From assembly GCA_018398765.1 (NCBI GenBank), contig JAHBMJ010004587.1:400-64399 (forward strand): DNA of 64,000 nt, written 5' to 3'. Shown here in pieces: positions 1 through 11,149 of this stretch. The position numbers and the translations under genes were made by a program. A model generated the notes under the pieces. It made no database searches. It was not told where the DNA came from and worked only from the letters and a program-made list of their open reading frames with translations. Origin of the DNA: Chromera velia (Eukaryota > Sar > Chromeraceae). How positions within the stretch are numbered: the stretch's first letter is position 1; every line of letters begins with the position of its first letter.

Positions 1-42
1 CCTTCCCTCCCTTCCCTCCCTTCCCTCCCTCCCTTCCTTTCT
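1..42. repeat. CCCTTCC-type simple repeat
   Basis: A pyrimidine-only tandem tract (units CCCT and CCTT) opens the window. The same strand bias continues weakly to about 260. No coding signal was seen here. Confidence 0.9.
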
Positions 43-491
43 AGCTGTTGTTCATTCGTTCATCTGTTCGCTCGTCTGCCCACCTGAGTTTGAGTAAGCG
101 AAAGGTTGTTGGGGGGAAGAGGGTTGAAGTGTTTTCTGGCCTTTTTGGAGAGAAGAACTGTTATTGCGTTCAACTCTGTCATCATGCACGTCAGTTGTAA
201 GACTACAATCATCTTCTATTGCTCTCCTCTCCCTCTCTTTTTTTTGCCCTCTTCTTTCCGATGTCACGGCGATGTGTGAACTATAAATTTTATCGCATTT
301 TGCTTGACTTCGTTCTGATGGTTCAAAGTCTATGTTCTTTCACCGCATCTTGGGAATTCAATGCACTGGTATCGGATTGCAGATTCAACGGACTCAACTC
401 GATTGAATTTGATGATTGAGAGGCCCATTCTCAAGGTGAAACCTACTTTATACAGTCCGCAACCGTTTGACAACCACATCAGATAGCGTTT
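43..491. other. Intergenic, no gene seen
   Basis: The short open frames here lack splice or domain support. The sequence becomes AT-rich toward 480. Nothing further could be assigned. Confidence 0.6.
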
Positions 492-1049
492 CTAAACTTT
501 ATCTATGGGTCACAAAGAAGGCGATATTATTAAATATCGTACAATATCGCCAGTCTAAGGCGTTAAACTGAAGTAAACTGAAGTTGAACATCTGGTTGCG
601 GATTTGCGCGGCCGCTTTTGGTCGTTAGATTAAGAGTCTTTTGATTGTGTAACTGTTGAGCTCTTGTCGCTAGATCTAGGATTAACCCTCAATCATTATC
701 ATCATCATCATCTTGTCATACTTTAATTATTAGGGTTAGAGAGGTCAAAAAATGAATTAATATATATAAAACTTATGTGTCGCCTATGGTAGAACTATCA
801 TATAGTTACTAAATATCACAGTAGACCCAATATCTGACATTTCAAAATATCGTTTACATTAAATATCGCGATGTTAGCCATATTAAACAATATGGGATAT
901 CGATGGAATTTAATATCGCGATATTGGCAATATGTGATGATATTTAGCAATATCTGATATCGGTACAAATATCAGGGCGACATTTGTATGATATTAGAGT
1001 TATTAGGGTATCGCAATATCACTCTGACCCATAGATGTTTTTAGTTTAC
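492..1049. mobile_element. Candidate non-autonomous inverted-repeat element (MITE-like)
   Basis: The two ends are imperfect inverted copies. The left end (492-512) carries TAAACT, a short spacer and TCTATGGGTCA. The right end (1025-1049) carries the reverse complement of the same two blocks in the same order. The 558-bp interior has no open frame and is dense in short palindromes built on AATATCGCGATATT and GATATC, spaced irregularly from 520 to 1020. This size and plan fit a MITE (a short DNA transposon without a transposase gene). No clear target-site duplication was found at the borders. The alternative is a local palindromic satellite. Confidence 0.45.
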
Positions 1050-4000
1050 ATAAATCTATAAAAAAAATTTTAAATATTAATTTTGCTTCCAAGTACTTCA
1101 AGTTATTTTTTTATCGATGTTTAGTACTTATTAAAGTCTCATTCAGTCATTATTTTAGACTAGGTCATAAGTGAAATTAAAATTATTAATTATCTGGATT
1201 ATTATTAAACTTTATAATTGAATTGAATTGAGATAGCGAGTGACGCTGCAAGTCTAATAACAAGTTAAAGCCGGTGAGCAAACCACTTAGTTGGGTACCA
1301 CTTGGGCTCTGGTTATAACCGTGATGTCCAGCTTCAGCCTTTATGTTTAAGCGCCTTTACAGTAAAGAACATAGTCTTTCACCTTTGCTACAAGATTCCC
1401 GCTGTGCATGGGTATTCAATGATCTGATCCGGTCAGCCGCTTTGCGACAAAAGTGAATTTTGTTGTGACACTGGAAATGAATCGTACACCTTTGCTTGAA
1501 GCTTCCTTGGTGTTGATTACGTGCGTCACCCGCTTCACTCAATAATAAATTGAATTGAAGATCGCGGCGGGCACCCGACTGGATCGACCCCGCTGATCGC
1601 TGACAGCCAGAGTCAGGCAGGCAGTCGATCAGTCAGTGAGTGAGCTCTGACAGACGGTGGTTCCACTCGAAGGTCCGTCGGTTGATCTATCCGTCCAGCT
1701 TCCGTCCGTTCGATCCTGTTTCTTCTGTCCCCACCTGGGTCCCCACCAACCTGGCGGGTAAACGCAACAAGCAGGCACGAAGGCATCCCGGCAGGCAAGC
1801 CCCTGCAGGTTCCAGAGCAGCTGCACGAAATCGACAACGGCCGACACCGCCTCAACACGCTTGCACGGGACTTCCCTTTCCCTCCTTCTATACACGCACG
1901 CCGTTGCCGCGTCTCGCTCTTTTAATTCCTGTCTCCTTCTCTTCCCTCCACTGCAGTCGTGCAGCCGTACGACTGGCATCTCTGCACGACGTCTCACTTC
2001 TCTTTTTCTTGCCAGCTTGGGATTTTGCCTCTTTCTCTTCATCATCTGATCTCCCTCCCAGACAGACAACGACAGATAGAAAATTATGGAAAATGTTGAG
2101 GGAGGGAAAAGCAAAAATAAGGTACTCCGCTTGTTGGTTTTCGTTTTTTCCCTTCCTGAGAAGAATGAATCGCCGCTTACCTTTTCTTTTCTGTCTACCT
2201 GACCCACTGTCTGCCTTTCTTGCTTTCCTTCCCGCCATCAAGTCTCGGGAGGCATGCTCACTCTATTCCTTGAGGAGCGTCCTCCTTCCTTCCTTCGTCC
2301 CTCGTCTGCTCTCCTTTCTCTGCATGACGTCCTTCCTCCATCGGCTTCCCTCCCCCCTTCCCTCTTTTCTCCTCTTGCTTGCAAGTTCTTGAATTTCCTT
2401 CCTTCTCTTCTGCGTCTCTCTGTCGCAGCTGATCCATACAACTGTCAAACGACACCCTTCTTTGCTCCCTTTGCAACCTTCCACAACATTCGAAAAGTTG
2501 GGTACCTGTGTCTGGCTTTGCGCTTTAATTTCCTTTTCTTACCGGCACCTACTCCTCCTCCTCCTCGATCAAGTCCTTCTCCCCCTCTATCTCGCCACCC
2601 GCTCCTCTCCGTGTTCGATCTTTTGCGAACGGAGGTGGAAAGGAGAGGGTGAAGAGAGAGCGGGCGCGGCAGTCGACGCCATTTCAGAAAAATCGTCCCA
2701 CTTAGTTGTTTTCTTCTCTTGATTCTTCATCTCCAACTTACCTCCACACGTCCTCCTGCACCGGCCATTCAATCAATCAATCAATACAAAACCTGATCAG
2801 ACACATTCCTTACCTGTGCCGCACCCCTTCCCTCTTCCATTCCGGATCGTGCCCGCCACTCTACTTCGCACACCACACAAAAGAGGTAGAGAGATAGGAA
2901 GGAGCAGATAGAAGGGGGTTGACGATGGCAGCAAGGGAAAGGAAAGGGAGAGGGCTCGTGAAAGGGAGGGAAAGGAGAACTCACGACACGATCACCAGAC
3001 AGACGCTCCAATGATACAATTAAGGATTGGTGGGTGAATGGAGTCGCTAGATGATCAGATCGAAGCACGCAACTGCACGCGAAATCTATCGATAGACACT
3101 GCAGACCGACATACAGCAGCACAGGGAGAGGGAGACAAATCATCTGGATACAGGGAGATGGGCAACAGGAAAAAGAGACAGACAGGGAAGAGACAAGTGC
3201 CAAAGAACAAGAGAGAAGCAAAAAAACTTCCAGCTGGAAAACATGGATCACCAGTATTTCAGAACTCCCTCCAATTTTCCTTCCCCTCCCAATCTATCGT
3301 TCTTTTGACCGACTTGCAGGAAAGAAGCGCCTGTCCCATCGACAGTCCGAGCGAGAGGCCAAGACATTCAACAAGCAAAAAGACGGACGTTTCAGCAGGC
3401 AGCTAGAGAGGGAGAGAGACAGAGGAGTAACGAGATTTTCTGCTGTTTGCCTCCTCTGAAAGCTTTCCTGACACGATCTGCTGAATTTTCCCGTCTCTCC
3501 CCCTTTCTCCCATTCACTTCCGAGCTCCCGTTAGGGACAGACACACTGAACCCCCATGAGCCCAGCTTGCCCAATCGAGTGTTCTAGAAGGTCAGAAGCA
3601 AATGACGAAGAGAAAGGCAAAAAAATGAGGACAGACAGGGAGACGCATGAGAGAGGCGCTTCTGCATTGCGTAGCTCGACTGTCTCTGGCGCCGCATGCA
3701 GTCCCGAATGAAGAGAGGGAGCAGAAAGAGAAGAGAGAGCTGTACTCACTCTTGGAAGGAAGGAAGACGCCCTCCTCCGTTCCTGAACCTTTCGTTCTTT
3801 CCCTTGCCTCCCATGACTCTCCTCCCTGAGAGAATTCAGACCTCCCCCCTGCTTCCGAGGCATGTCGAAAGAGGGAGACTATCTGCGTCCTGTATGATGC
3901 TTTCGGTCGGTTCTTTTCGAATTCCCCCCCTGCAGTCGCCTTCGAACCGTGGCATCTTCCCAAACGCAGAATGGTAGAAGGAGGACCCACAGCACACTGG

Positions 4001-4694
4001 CATCGCACGCAGACGCATGCAAAGTGTGTCCGTTGAACCGTGGTGCGTGAATGGAGAGGCAAACGTGGCGGGAAGAAGGGAGGACGCACGGGTTGGTGAA
4101 TTGAAATGAAAAATGGCAGAAGGGTCCTTTCTGCGTGTTGTCGAAGCTCCTAGCTGTCTGTCCTCTTTCTTGTGTCTGTCTCTCCTGTGTGTTCCTCCCA
4201 GATATTTAATAGGGATTCACACACAAAGATAATCAAATCAATGCCAGACTCTCAATCCCCTTCCTCTCCTTTCCTGTCCTGTTTCGTTGCACGAAAACTG
4301 CCCATGCAAACAAGACGTGCACGGACGCAGCTTGCGCCCCAAATAAAAAAGCAGAAATGAAGACAAGCAAGGAGGCAGGCAAACACGAAGAAACAACAGC
4401 TCAGACGGGGGGAAGAAAGGTCGATCTTAGGCGCCGAGACAGAGAAGAGGGGGGAGAGGTGAGGTAGACTGCAAGAGCAACGCAAGACCCACTCAAAGCA
4501 ACCAACACACAAACTCCGTTGTCGGCAGCACATGACCTCAGCCACAATTTTGACGTGGCCACCGACAGCCACAGACAGACATGCTGACGGCGACAAAAAT
4601 CACCACAAGGCTGAACAAAAGCCCGACGACAGGTGACTTGGGGGAAAAAAGGTGGGGAGAGAACTTTCGGCTTTTCCTTTCTCGCTCAAGTCAC
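1050..4694. other. Intergenic; AT-rich then low-complexity DNA, no supported gene
   Basis: 1050-1250 is AT-rich and continues the island around the inverted-repeat element. From about 1560 to 4600 the sequence is strongly pyrimidine-biased in stretches, which opens long but low-complexity frames on both strands. None of them shows a recognisable domain or a consistent exon chain. Undetected 3' exons or untranslated regions of the cytochrome b5 gene could lie at the right end. Confidence 0.5.
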
Positions 4695-6373
4695 TCACAT
4701 GATGCCGCATCCCCCAGCTTCCACATTCGCACCCCCATAGCAAGCAGAACCTCGCTTTCCATTCACTCCCACAGACTCTCGCCTCACTCCCCCCCCTTCT
4801 TCTTTCTCCTTTTTTCTCCGCTCTTCGTCCCTCTGTCTTTTGTTAAATCCGGCACAAGGAGCCAAACGTCCAACAACCAACGAGGGCCACAAGGTGCGTC
4901 GCGTGGCAGACGAGTGGAAGTCAAAGTCGGTCGTGCAGTCTGCACCCCCGGCCTTTTGAAGTATTGAGAAGGGACCCCCCGGGTGAGACGCCAACACCTC
5001 TGTGGCATCGTAAACCAACCCATTGGCAACAATCCAGCAGTCATTCGGAAGGCTGTGTCTCCGAACCTGACACGGGGTCCACGAGAGGAGCTCGTCTCCA
5101 GAGGAGAAGGAGGACGCACCCCCACTCGGAGACGGTTTTCGCATCCGTGCGCGACGGATCTCTTTCTCTTCCCTCTGCTGCTGCTGCCATCGCATACCAC
5201 CCTCAGACAGGGGATCTCTAGACGAACTAGGTCCGGAGGATATAGCCGGGGGGTCTGCAGAAGATGGCAATGGGTTGCTGGGAGACAAACGCCTAGTATT
5301 TGAATCTGAGGGGGTGGCGTTGGTGTGGTCCCCCTGAGAATTTGGAAACAGAGGGCCAACGAGTGAGAGGGAAACTGCGGGGGACTGACAGGGGTCATTT
5401 GTGTCTTCAGACACACCCGTTTCCCCCCCCCTTTCCCCCCAGCCAGGCGGCCGTGGGTGAGGAGGGGGGGTTTGCACTCGTTCTTCCGATGGCGACATTC
5501 CCCCCTCTCCCTCATCTGGCTCCCCTTCTGTATCTGGGGAGCGAGTGGACGCTGGAGGGGGGCTGCCTGGGGATTCTGTGCGGCCTCGTCTTGAAGGAAG
5601 GGATTGGGGGGAGGGAACTGTCGTGTCCACTGCCATTGTTGAGTGCTGTACAGTTTGCGGGTGGGAAGTCAAGCTGACGCCTCCCGCCAGGCAAGCAGAG
5701 CCTGAGTAGGCTCCTGAGGAGCACGCAGACTTTGTGTCCTCTGCCGAGTGAACTTTGATCTCTCTCGGACGTTCCTCGAGGAACCTTCTGCCCCTAGTGG
5801 CCTCCCTCTCCCTCTCCGTCTCCACGGTCCCGACCAAAGTAGGGTAGGAAGGGGAAATGGGGCTCAAGTGAGGCAAAACCTCAGGGGAAGAAGAGGAAGG
5901 CCCGGTCCCATCGGGAGGGGCCCGACTTGGAACCAGATGGGGTGAATCCCTTTGGTGTCCCCGTCGTCGCCCCCCCCTTCTCTTTGCAAAGCAGGCGAGA
6001 GCCTTGGAGCGACACGCAAGACACTCCCTGAAGTTACATACGTCACAACACACACGACATGCATCACATTGGGGGTGCCGCTTGTACAGAGCGGCGGCCC
6101 TTTCTGGTCCACAGTTTAATAGAGCGCAGTTATCGGGCCCAGGACATACAAGGGGGCTACAGAGAGGATCTGATTTGACTGAGATCTTCCAGACTTTCTC
6201 TGGAGTTGTCCCAGTGAATCCTCCTGCAGGGAAAGCAAGAGGAAATGAAGATGACATCAATGGTCTGCACACATCAGGGCAGACGAAATGGAGAATACAC
6301 TGCACTGACCTCCATCTTGAGCCAACGTGTTAACGTTGAGCTCTTCCGATTCCTGGCTCTCGTGGGTTTTCAT
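4695..6373 (-). CDS. Cytochrome b5-like heme-binding domain protein with N-terminal Cys-rich segment
   Basis: Two exons are inferred: 6310-6373 (start ATG at 6373, 21 codons, phase 1) and 4695-6223. The donor is GTCAGT and the acceptor ends in CCTGCAG. The product is about 530 residues. Residues 410-480 form a cytochrome b5 fold. The HPGG motif (axial His about 435) and a second axial His about 458 (FDFHSS) are both present, 23 residues apart, so heme binding is expected. Residues 50-100 are very Cys-rich (CDAC, CCDVC, CLAC), which suggests a metal site or disulfides of unknown role. The middle (about 130-400) is Pro/Ser-rich, of low complexity and probably disordered. The tail after the b5 domain is basic and has no obvious membrane helix. 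The electron partner cannot be told. The 3' end is uncertain, because a further splice after the b5 domain cannot be excluded. Confidence 0.75.
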
Positions 6374-7145
6374 CGTCTCTCGGGGAGGAGATCCTCCCCG
6401 GAACTTGAACAACAGAGAAACAGAAGACGCAAAGCGAGTTTGCCCGACACGCGCAGCGTTCGGCTGAGAGTCACAAGACGAATGTGGAGCAAAAAGTGAA
6501 CTGATCTGAGAAGCGTGGAGTCTAGCAAACAGAATACCTCTGTATGTAGAGCAGCTTGTCTTCTGCCACCGAGCTTCTTTGTGACAGTCCATGAGACTGT
6601 CTGACCGTGAAAAGTTTGAAGATCTTTTTTGTCTCGGGGCCGGCCTCTTGACGCGGCGCCGCAGTGACGTATGTATGCTTAAATAATTATGCACATGCAT
6701 GCATACGCGCGCGCCGTCACACTGAGTTTGGCGTCGCCGCAACTCGGAGATCGTGGATCGACATTGAAAATCGCTGTCTCCGCAGTAATCCGCAGTATGG
6801 CACAGTCTCGCGCCCTCACACGAAGGAGCTGAGATGAGCTGAGGTGGTCGTAAAATTCTCATCTGGGATGGTTGTTGGCAACGACCGGAAAGATCGGAAG
6901 ATTCGGAACAGTCTGATCGTGTTCCTGGTACTAATTCCAATTCTGTGGGAGGGAATTCGCGCTGAGCGTAGGCATTTTTGCACGGCGTCTCCTCGAGTTG
7001 GCGAACAGCTCCAAAATAATTTTGGTGGAGACGACGCTGGCAGTGCGATTGTTTTGCCTCTTACACATCTCTGTGCCCTTTGAACCGCAACCAAGCTTCT
7101 CTGTCTCCGCGATTTTTCATACAAAAAGAGGTTGAAGGGAAAAGC
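6374..7145. promoter_or_regulatory. Divergent promoter between the cytochrome b5 gene and the pseudouridine synthase gene
   Basis: About 770 bp separate the two start codons, so both genes are presumably driven from here. A CATGCATGCAT palindrome at 6694-6704 sits directly beside an alternating GCGCGC block (6707-6714). The same pairing recurs in the divergent promoter at 27607-28343. TGCATGCA is a known binding site of some apicomplexan ApiAP2 factors; its use here is inference. Confidence 0.45.
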
Positions 7146-10100
7146 ATGTCAACCTTGAACGAAGAAAAGGGCGATGATGCCCTTCCTCAGTCCAAGAAGA
7201 GTGGGATGGCCGCTTTCGAGTGGGACTCCCTTCCTCTCTCTCTGGATGAATTCCTCCTTAGGTCCACAGGAACCGAACCAGAGGAGTTCCAGCCTCTTTA
7301 TCTCCAGGGAGAAATTTCATGCCCTTCTCTGGAGGAGTACAAGCTCGAGGCTCCCAAAGGGGCCTTGAACGCGACAGCGAACGTGGACGGGGGAATGAAA
7401 CCACAAATGCAAAGGTCCGCAAAAAAAGAGCCCAGGATCCAGGCTTTCCTTTTTCCCGCTGTTTCTCTCGTCTAATTTCAGCGTACCCAGTCTCCTAGCC
7501 ATGTTCATATATGAGTTCATCCAAACGTCGTTACCGTCTCCTCTTTTTCCCCTCCCGTCTCCTTCTGCAGGTTTCTCGCACTTGCGGATGCAGTGTTTGA
7601 CCACGCGATTTCCGTGTCAAAGGAGAGAACAGTCCAGATCCGCATCAAGTTCCCCCCCTCTCTTCCGAAATGGTACCGACTGAACCTACACCACTTCGCT
7701 GAGGCAAGAAAATTAGCACACTACTCGGTGGGAATGGAGCCAGACAGGTGAGCCGCAATGAGGGAGTGCTGGTTCTTTGGCTTGGCCACGAGCAGTACCA
7801 GGCCGCATACGGCTTCCTTTCTGGGGTAACATCCTTGATTTTGTCCGTCTCTTCAGTGCTTTTTTTTAACTCTATCTTCACCTCCGTTGTTCGATTTGTT
7901 TGATGGTCTTCTTTCTCGTCTCCTTACATCGTTCCTCTCTGCACCAGTGCGTCCATCTTTTTTCTTCTGATGAGTAGCCATCCGGTGTTGCTTTCTGGTC
8001 CGTTTTCAGGTATTTGGTTGTCGACATCCCGTCCCTGGCCCGAGTGGCGCCAAAGGAGACGGAGACGACGCGGGACTCAAGCGATCGAGGCACAGAGAAA
8101 GAGGGAGGAGAGGCAGCACAGGGGGGTACTGGGGGACAGACCCAAAGCGGTGTGCAAACCTCAAGCGGGGATGCTGAGGCAGAAATATGGGAGGACGGCT
8201 TTAGGGTTTTGCTCTTCAGGAGAGTCTTGCGTCTCCTCGGTCTGGTCCTTTCCAGAGAAGAACGAATGAAACGTTCAGCTGGACACTCACATCAGCAGCA
8301 GCCTCCGAATTTGGTTCAGCAAAGTAATGGAGATGGGTATCGAAAGGGATCTCCCAGGGGACCGGGGGACCGTCTTGAGAGAGACAAAGGGGAAGGAGGG
8401 GCAGCTACAGATGCACTCCCACAGACTCTCAGCACCCCCACACCTCCCCCTCCTCCTGTCGTTCTGCAGCAGACAAAATCGAACCCCCAGAACATACCGG
8501 GCTCCGGTTTGTACTTTTGTGACGTCTGCAAACTGAGAGCGAATGATGCAAACGGTTTCAGAATGCATGTCCAGGGCCGAAAGCACTTATTGATGGTGGA
8601 GAAAAAGAAGGCTTCAGCTGCCTCTGGAACGAACGAAGGAGACGAGGATGTGCAAAAGAAGGCAGAAAAGGAAGAAAAAAAAGACACCCCTCCTCCCCCC
8701 CCTGTCCCCCCCCCCCCCCCCCCTGGAAGAAGGCTCCCCTGTTCCCGATCTGTCCCCGAGTGTGTTGTGTTTCATCAAAGAAGGAGAAAAGGCCGAAGAA
8801 GCCGCGGCCCGCCTGGGTCCCCACGTCTACTTCTGCACTTCCTGTGAGTTGTGGCAAAACGGTTATGGGCAAATGCAGCAGCACGTGGCTGGAAAGAGGC
8901 ACAAAAAGGCAGAGGCAGCAACGGCGGCAGTGAAAGCAGCAGCGGCTGTAGTCGGATCAGGATCAGCTGCCCCCCCGGCCGTCCCCAGCCTGTCATCCGC
9001 ACCTGACCCCTCCCCCCCTGTCGAGCCCAGCACCAAGGCCGCAACACCGCGAGAGAGGGAGAGCCGCCCTGAGGGACTCACTGAGAAAGATGAAGAGGTA
9101 CCTCAGCAGCCCCACACGGATGTGAAAGCAGACCTTCCTTCCAAAGTGGAAGATGCCGACCCACAGAAAGCAGATGCAGAGGGCCAGGTGGGCGAGGCCC
9201 CAAAGGAGGGGGGCGAGAAAACAGAAAGTGTCCCGGAAAACGAGGGACGTATGGATTCTGATGGCCAAATTGCTGTCTCTGATGGCAAAACAGCAGCACC
9301 CGACGGTAGCCAGCACACACCCGAGTCAGATGAGCAGAAGGCTGCAGAGCCTGGTGAACCCCTTACCACCCGTGCCGTCTGCCACAGAGTCACTATGCGT
9401 CGTGTTCTGATTTTCCCGGGGGACGAAGTGGCTTTCCAGGGGCAGCCCCTGTCCCCTCCCCTCTGTGAGACCGCGAAGGTTTTCCTCTTCTGGAAGCCTT
9501 CCGATATGGTCACGACGCTTCTGAAGCGTGAACACGAAGAGAATCCCGCCATTCGGGGTCAAACAGGGCTGTTCAGAGTGACCCAAAAACTCTCAGGGAG
9601 GGAAGACGGGGGAGGTCTCACCCATGTGGGGAGACTCGACAAGGACACCACAGGTCTTCTCCTGCTGTGTGACGACGGCGCGCTCGTGTACGAACTCATG
9701 CAACCGAACCACCTGCAGAAAACGTGAGTCGGTCAATTAGTCCGTAGGTCAATCAGTCAATCAGTCAGCAGGTCGGAGTGAAAGGCGAATGGAACATGCG
9801 GTAGTGTTTCACGACGGTCAACTTCCCTTTCCACTTCAGCCCCCTCTCTGTTTTTTTTCTGACGCTTGCGTACATACAGTCACGCTCACGCCGAGAGCAA
9901 AAGAAAGAGCCCCACTAGGCATCGATACAAGAGACGGACGGACGGAACAGGAGCGCACAACAAAGAGAAAGGTGAGGGACCGGCCCGCACATGACCCGGT
10001 CTCGTCCGATCCCTCCCAACCGGTTTTGATCGTCTTCTCCCACCAATCGTTTGTGACCCTTATCTCCCTTGCATGGCGTGTTCCTCCCTCCCTCCCTGCA

Positions 10101-11149
10101 TGCATGCATGCAGGTACATCTGCACTGTCGCGTCTCCCCCGACAGAGGAGCAGAAGGCCCAGCTCCTCAGGGGCGTGGAGCTGTCGGACGGTCCGGTCCA
10201 GGCAGAGGCCGTAGAGGTGATTGCCTTGGAGGACCTTCCAAAGAACCACCTGGATGGCGCGAAGATCTCTGCGCCTGTCGGGAAGAGAACAGAGGAGACA
10301 GAACAGGACCAGGAGGGGGGAGGTGACTCTGGGGAGAGGGGGGAGAGGGAAAAAGAAGGGGTGGATGAGAATGCTGAATCCCTGAAAGTACAGGAGAACA
10401 CGAAGAAGGAGATGGATAACTGTCCCGAAGCAGAAGATGCAGACAAACTGACGAATATCGATCCCGCAACGACGACAGAGGGAGAGGGAGAGACGGACTA
10501 CCGGAAGCTGTGCATCGTGAAGGTCCGAATCCACTCAGGGAGGACACACATCGTCAGGAGGTTGATGGCACACGTGGGACTTCCTGTGCTTCAGGTGGGA
10601 GGGCTTCGTTTCTTCCATGTACATGAAAGTTCTGTATCAATCAATGCGGACGCTTCACATTCCTCGTCTCAGCTTCTGTACCTTGCTCGCATGTCGCGTT
10701 CTCCCGGGGGCATGTCGTGGGTGTCGGCAGGAAGAGCTTCTTTTGCATCTCTTGTGCAACTTTTTTTTTTTTTTCAATTCTGCCTGTGCGCAACGTCTTC
10801 CCCTCTTCTCGGAGTTCCTTCCTCCCCCCTGTATGTGTGTATCCTCGAATTCCTGCAGCTGCACAGGCAAGCGTTCGGGCCCATCGACCTCTATGATCCT
10901 TCCTTCGGCCTGGAGAAGCCCGGAGACGCCGCGCTTCTGAGCGAGGCGACTGTGCGGATGCTGTGGACAGCTCTGGGGGGGCGCATGCGGGTGTGGCTGC
11001 GTAGGGCGTGGCGGTGGCGTGAGTGGTTGAGGAAGGGCCAGGGGACTCAGTGGGAGCGGGAGAGGATGGAGGCATGGCTGAAGAGCGCAGAGGAGAGTGC
11101 GGCGGTGAGGGGGTTCTTCGAGGAGATGGATGCACTGTCGAGACATTAG
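7146..11149 (+). CDS. RsuA-family pseudouridine synthase with R3H and two U1-type zinc fingers
   Basis: Five exons fit with matching phases: 7146-7414, 7571-7747, 8010-9723, 10114-10594 and 10859-11149, giving about 976 residues. An R3H nucleic-acid-binding domain spans exons 2-3 (Arg-x3-His in RLNLH). Two CxxC...H...H fingers of the U1/matrin type lie at about 8506-8590 and 8828-8905. The C-terminal half is an RsuA-type pseudouridine synthase. It has the catalytic motif GRLDKDTTG (Asp encoded near 9640), the KTY strand after the exon 3/4 join, and the C-terminal HSGRTHIVRRLMAHVG motif. An acidic insertion interrupts the synthase between these. Bacterial RsuA modifies 16S rRNA; the RNA-binding additions suggest an rRNA or other structured RNA target here. 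Reading through needs one base fewer in the C run at 8706-8723, so the sequence has an indel error or a real frame change there. The start is the first ATG followed by an acidic N-terminus. A nuclear versus organelle location is not evident. Confidence 0.82.
8706..8723 (+). repeat. 18-base poly-C run inside the pseudouridine synthase coding exon
   Basis: The run encodes a Pro tract between the two zinc fingers. Upstream sequence is coding in one frame and downstream sequence in the next. The phases of the flanking exons require the exon to be one base shorter, which 17 C would satisfy. Homopolymer miscalling is the simplest reason. Confidence 0.75.

Noticed and set aside
1613-4600. Several long open frames on both strands, including a 250-codon plus-strand frame at 1640
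   Set aside because: They are Pro/Ser/Phe/Leu low-complexity products of pyrimidine-rich DNA, with no domain and no consistent splice chain.
6257-6940. Minus-strand 227-codon frame upstream of the cytochrome b5 gene
   Set aside because: It is in a different frame from the b5 exon. The inferred start exon 6310-6373 overlaps it and fits in phase, and the frame has no domain.
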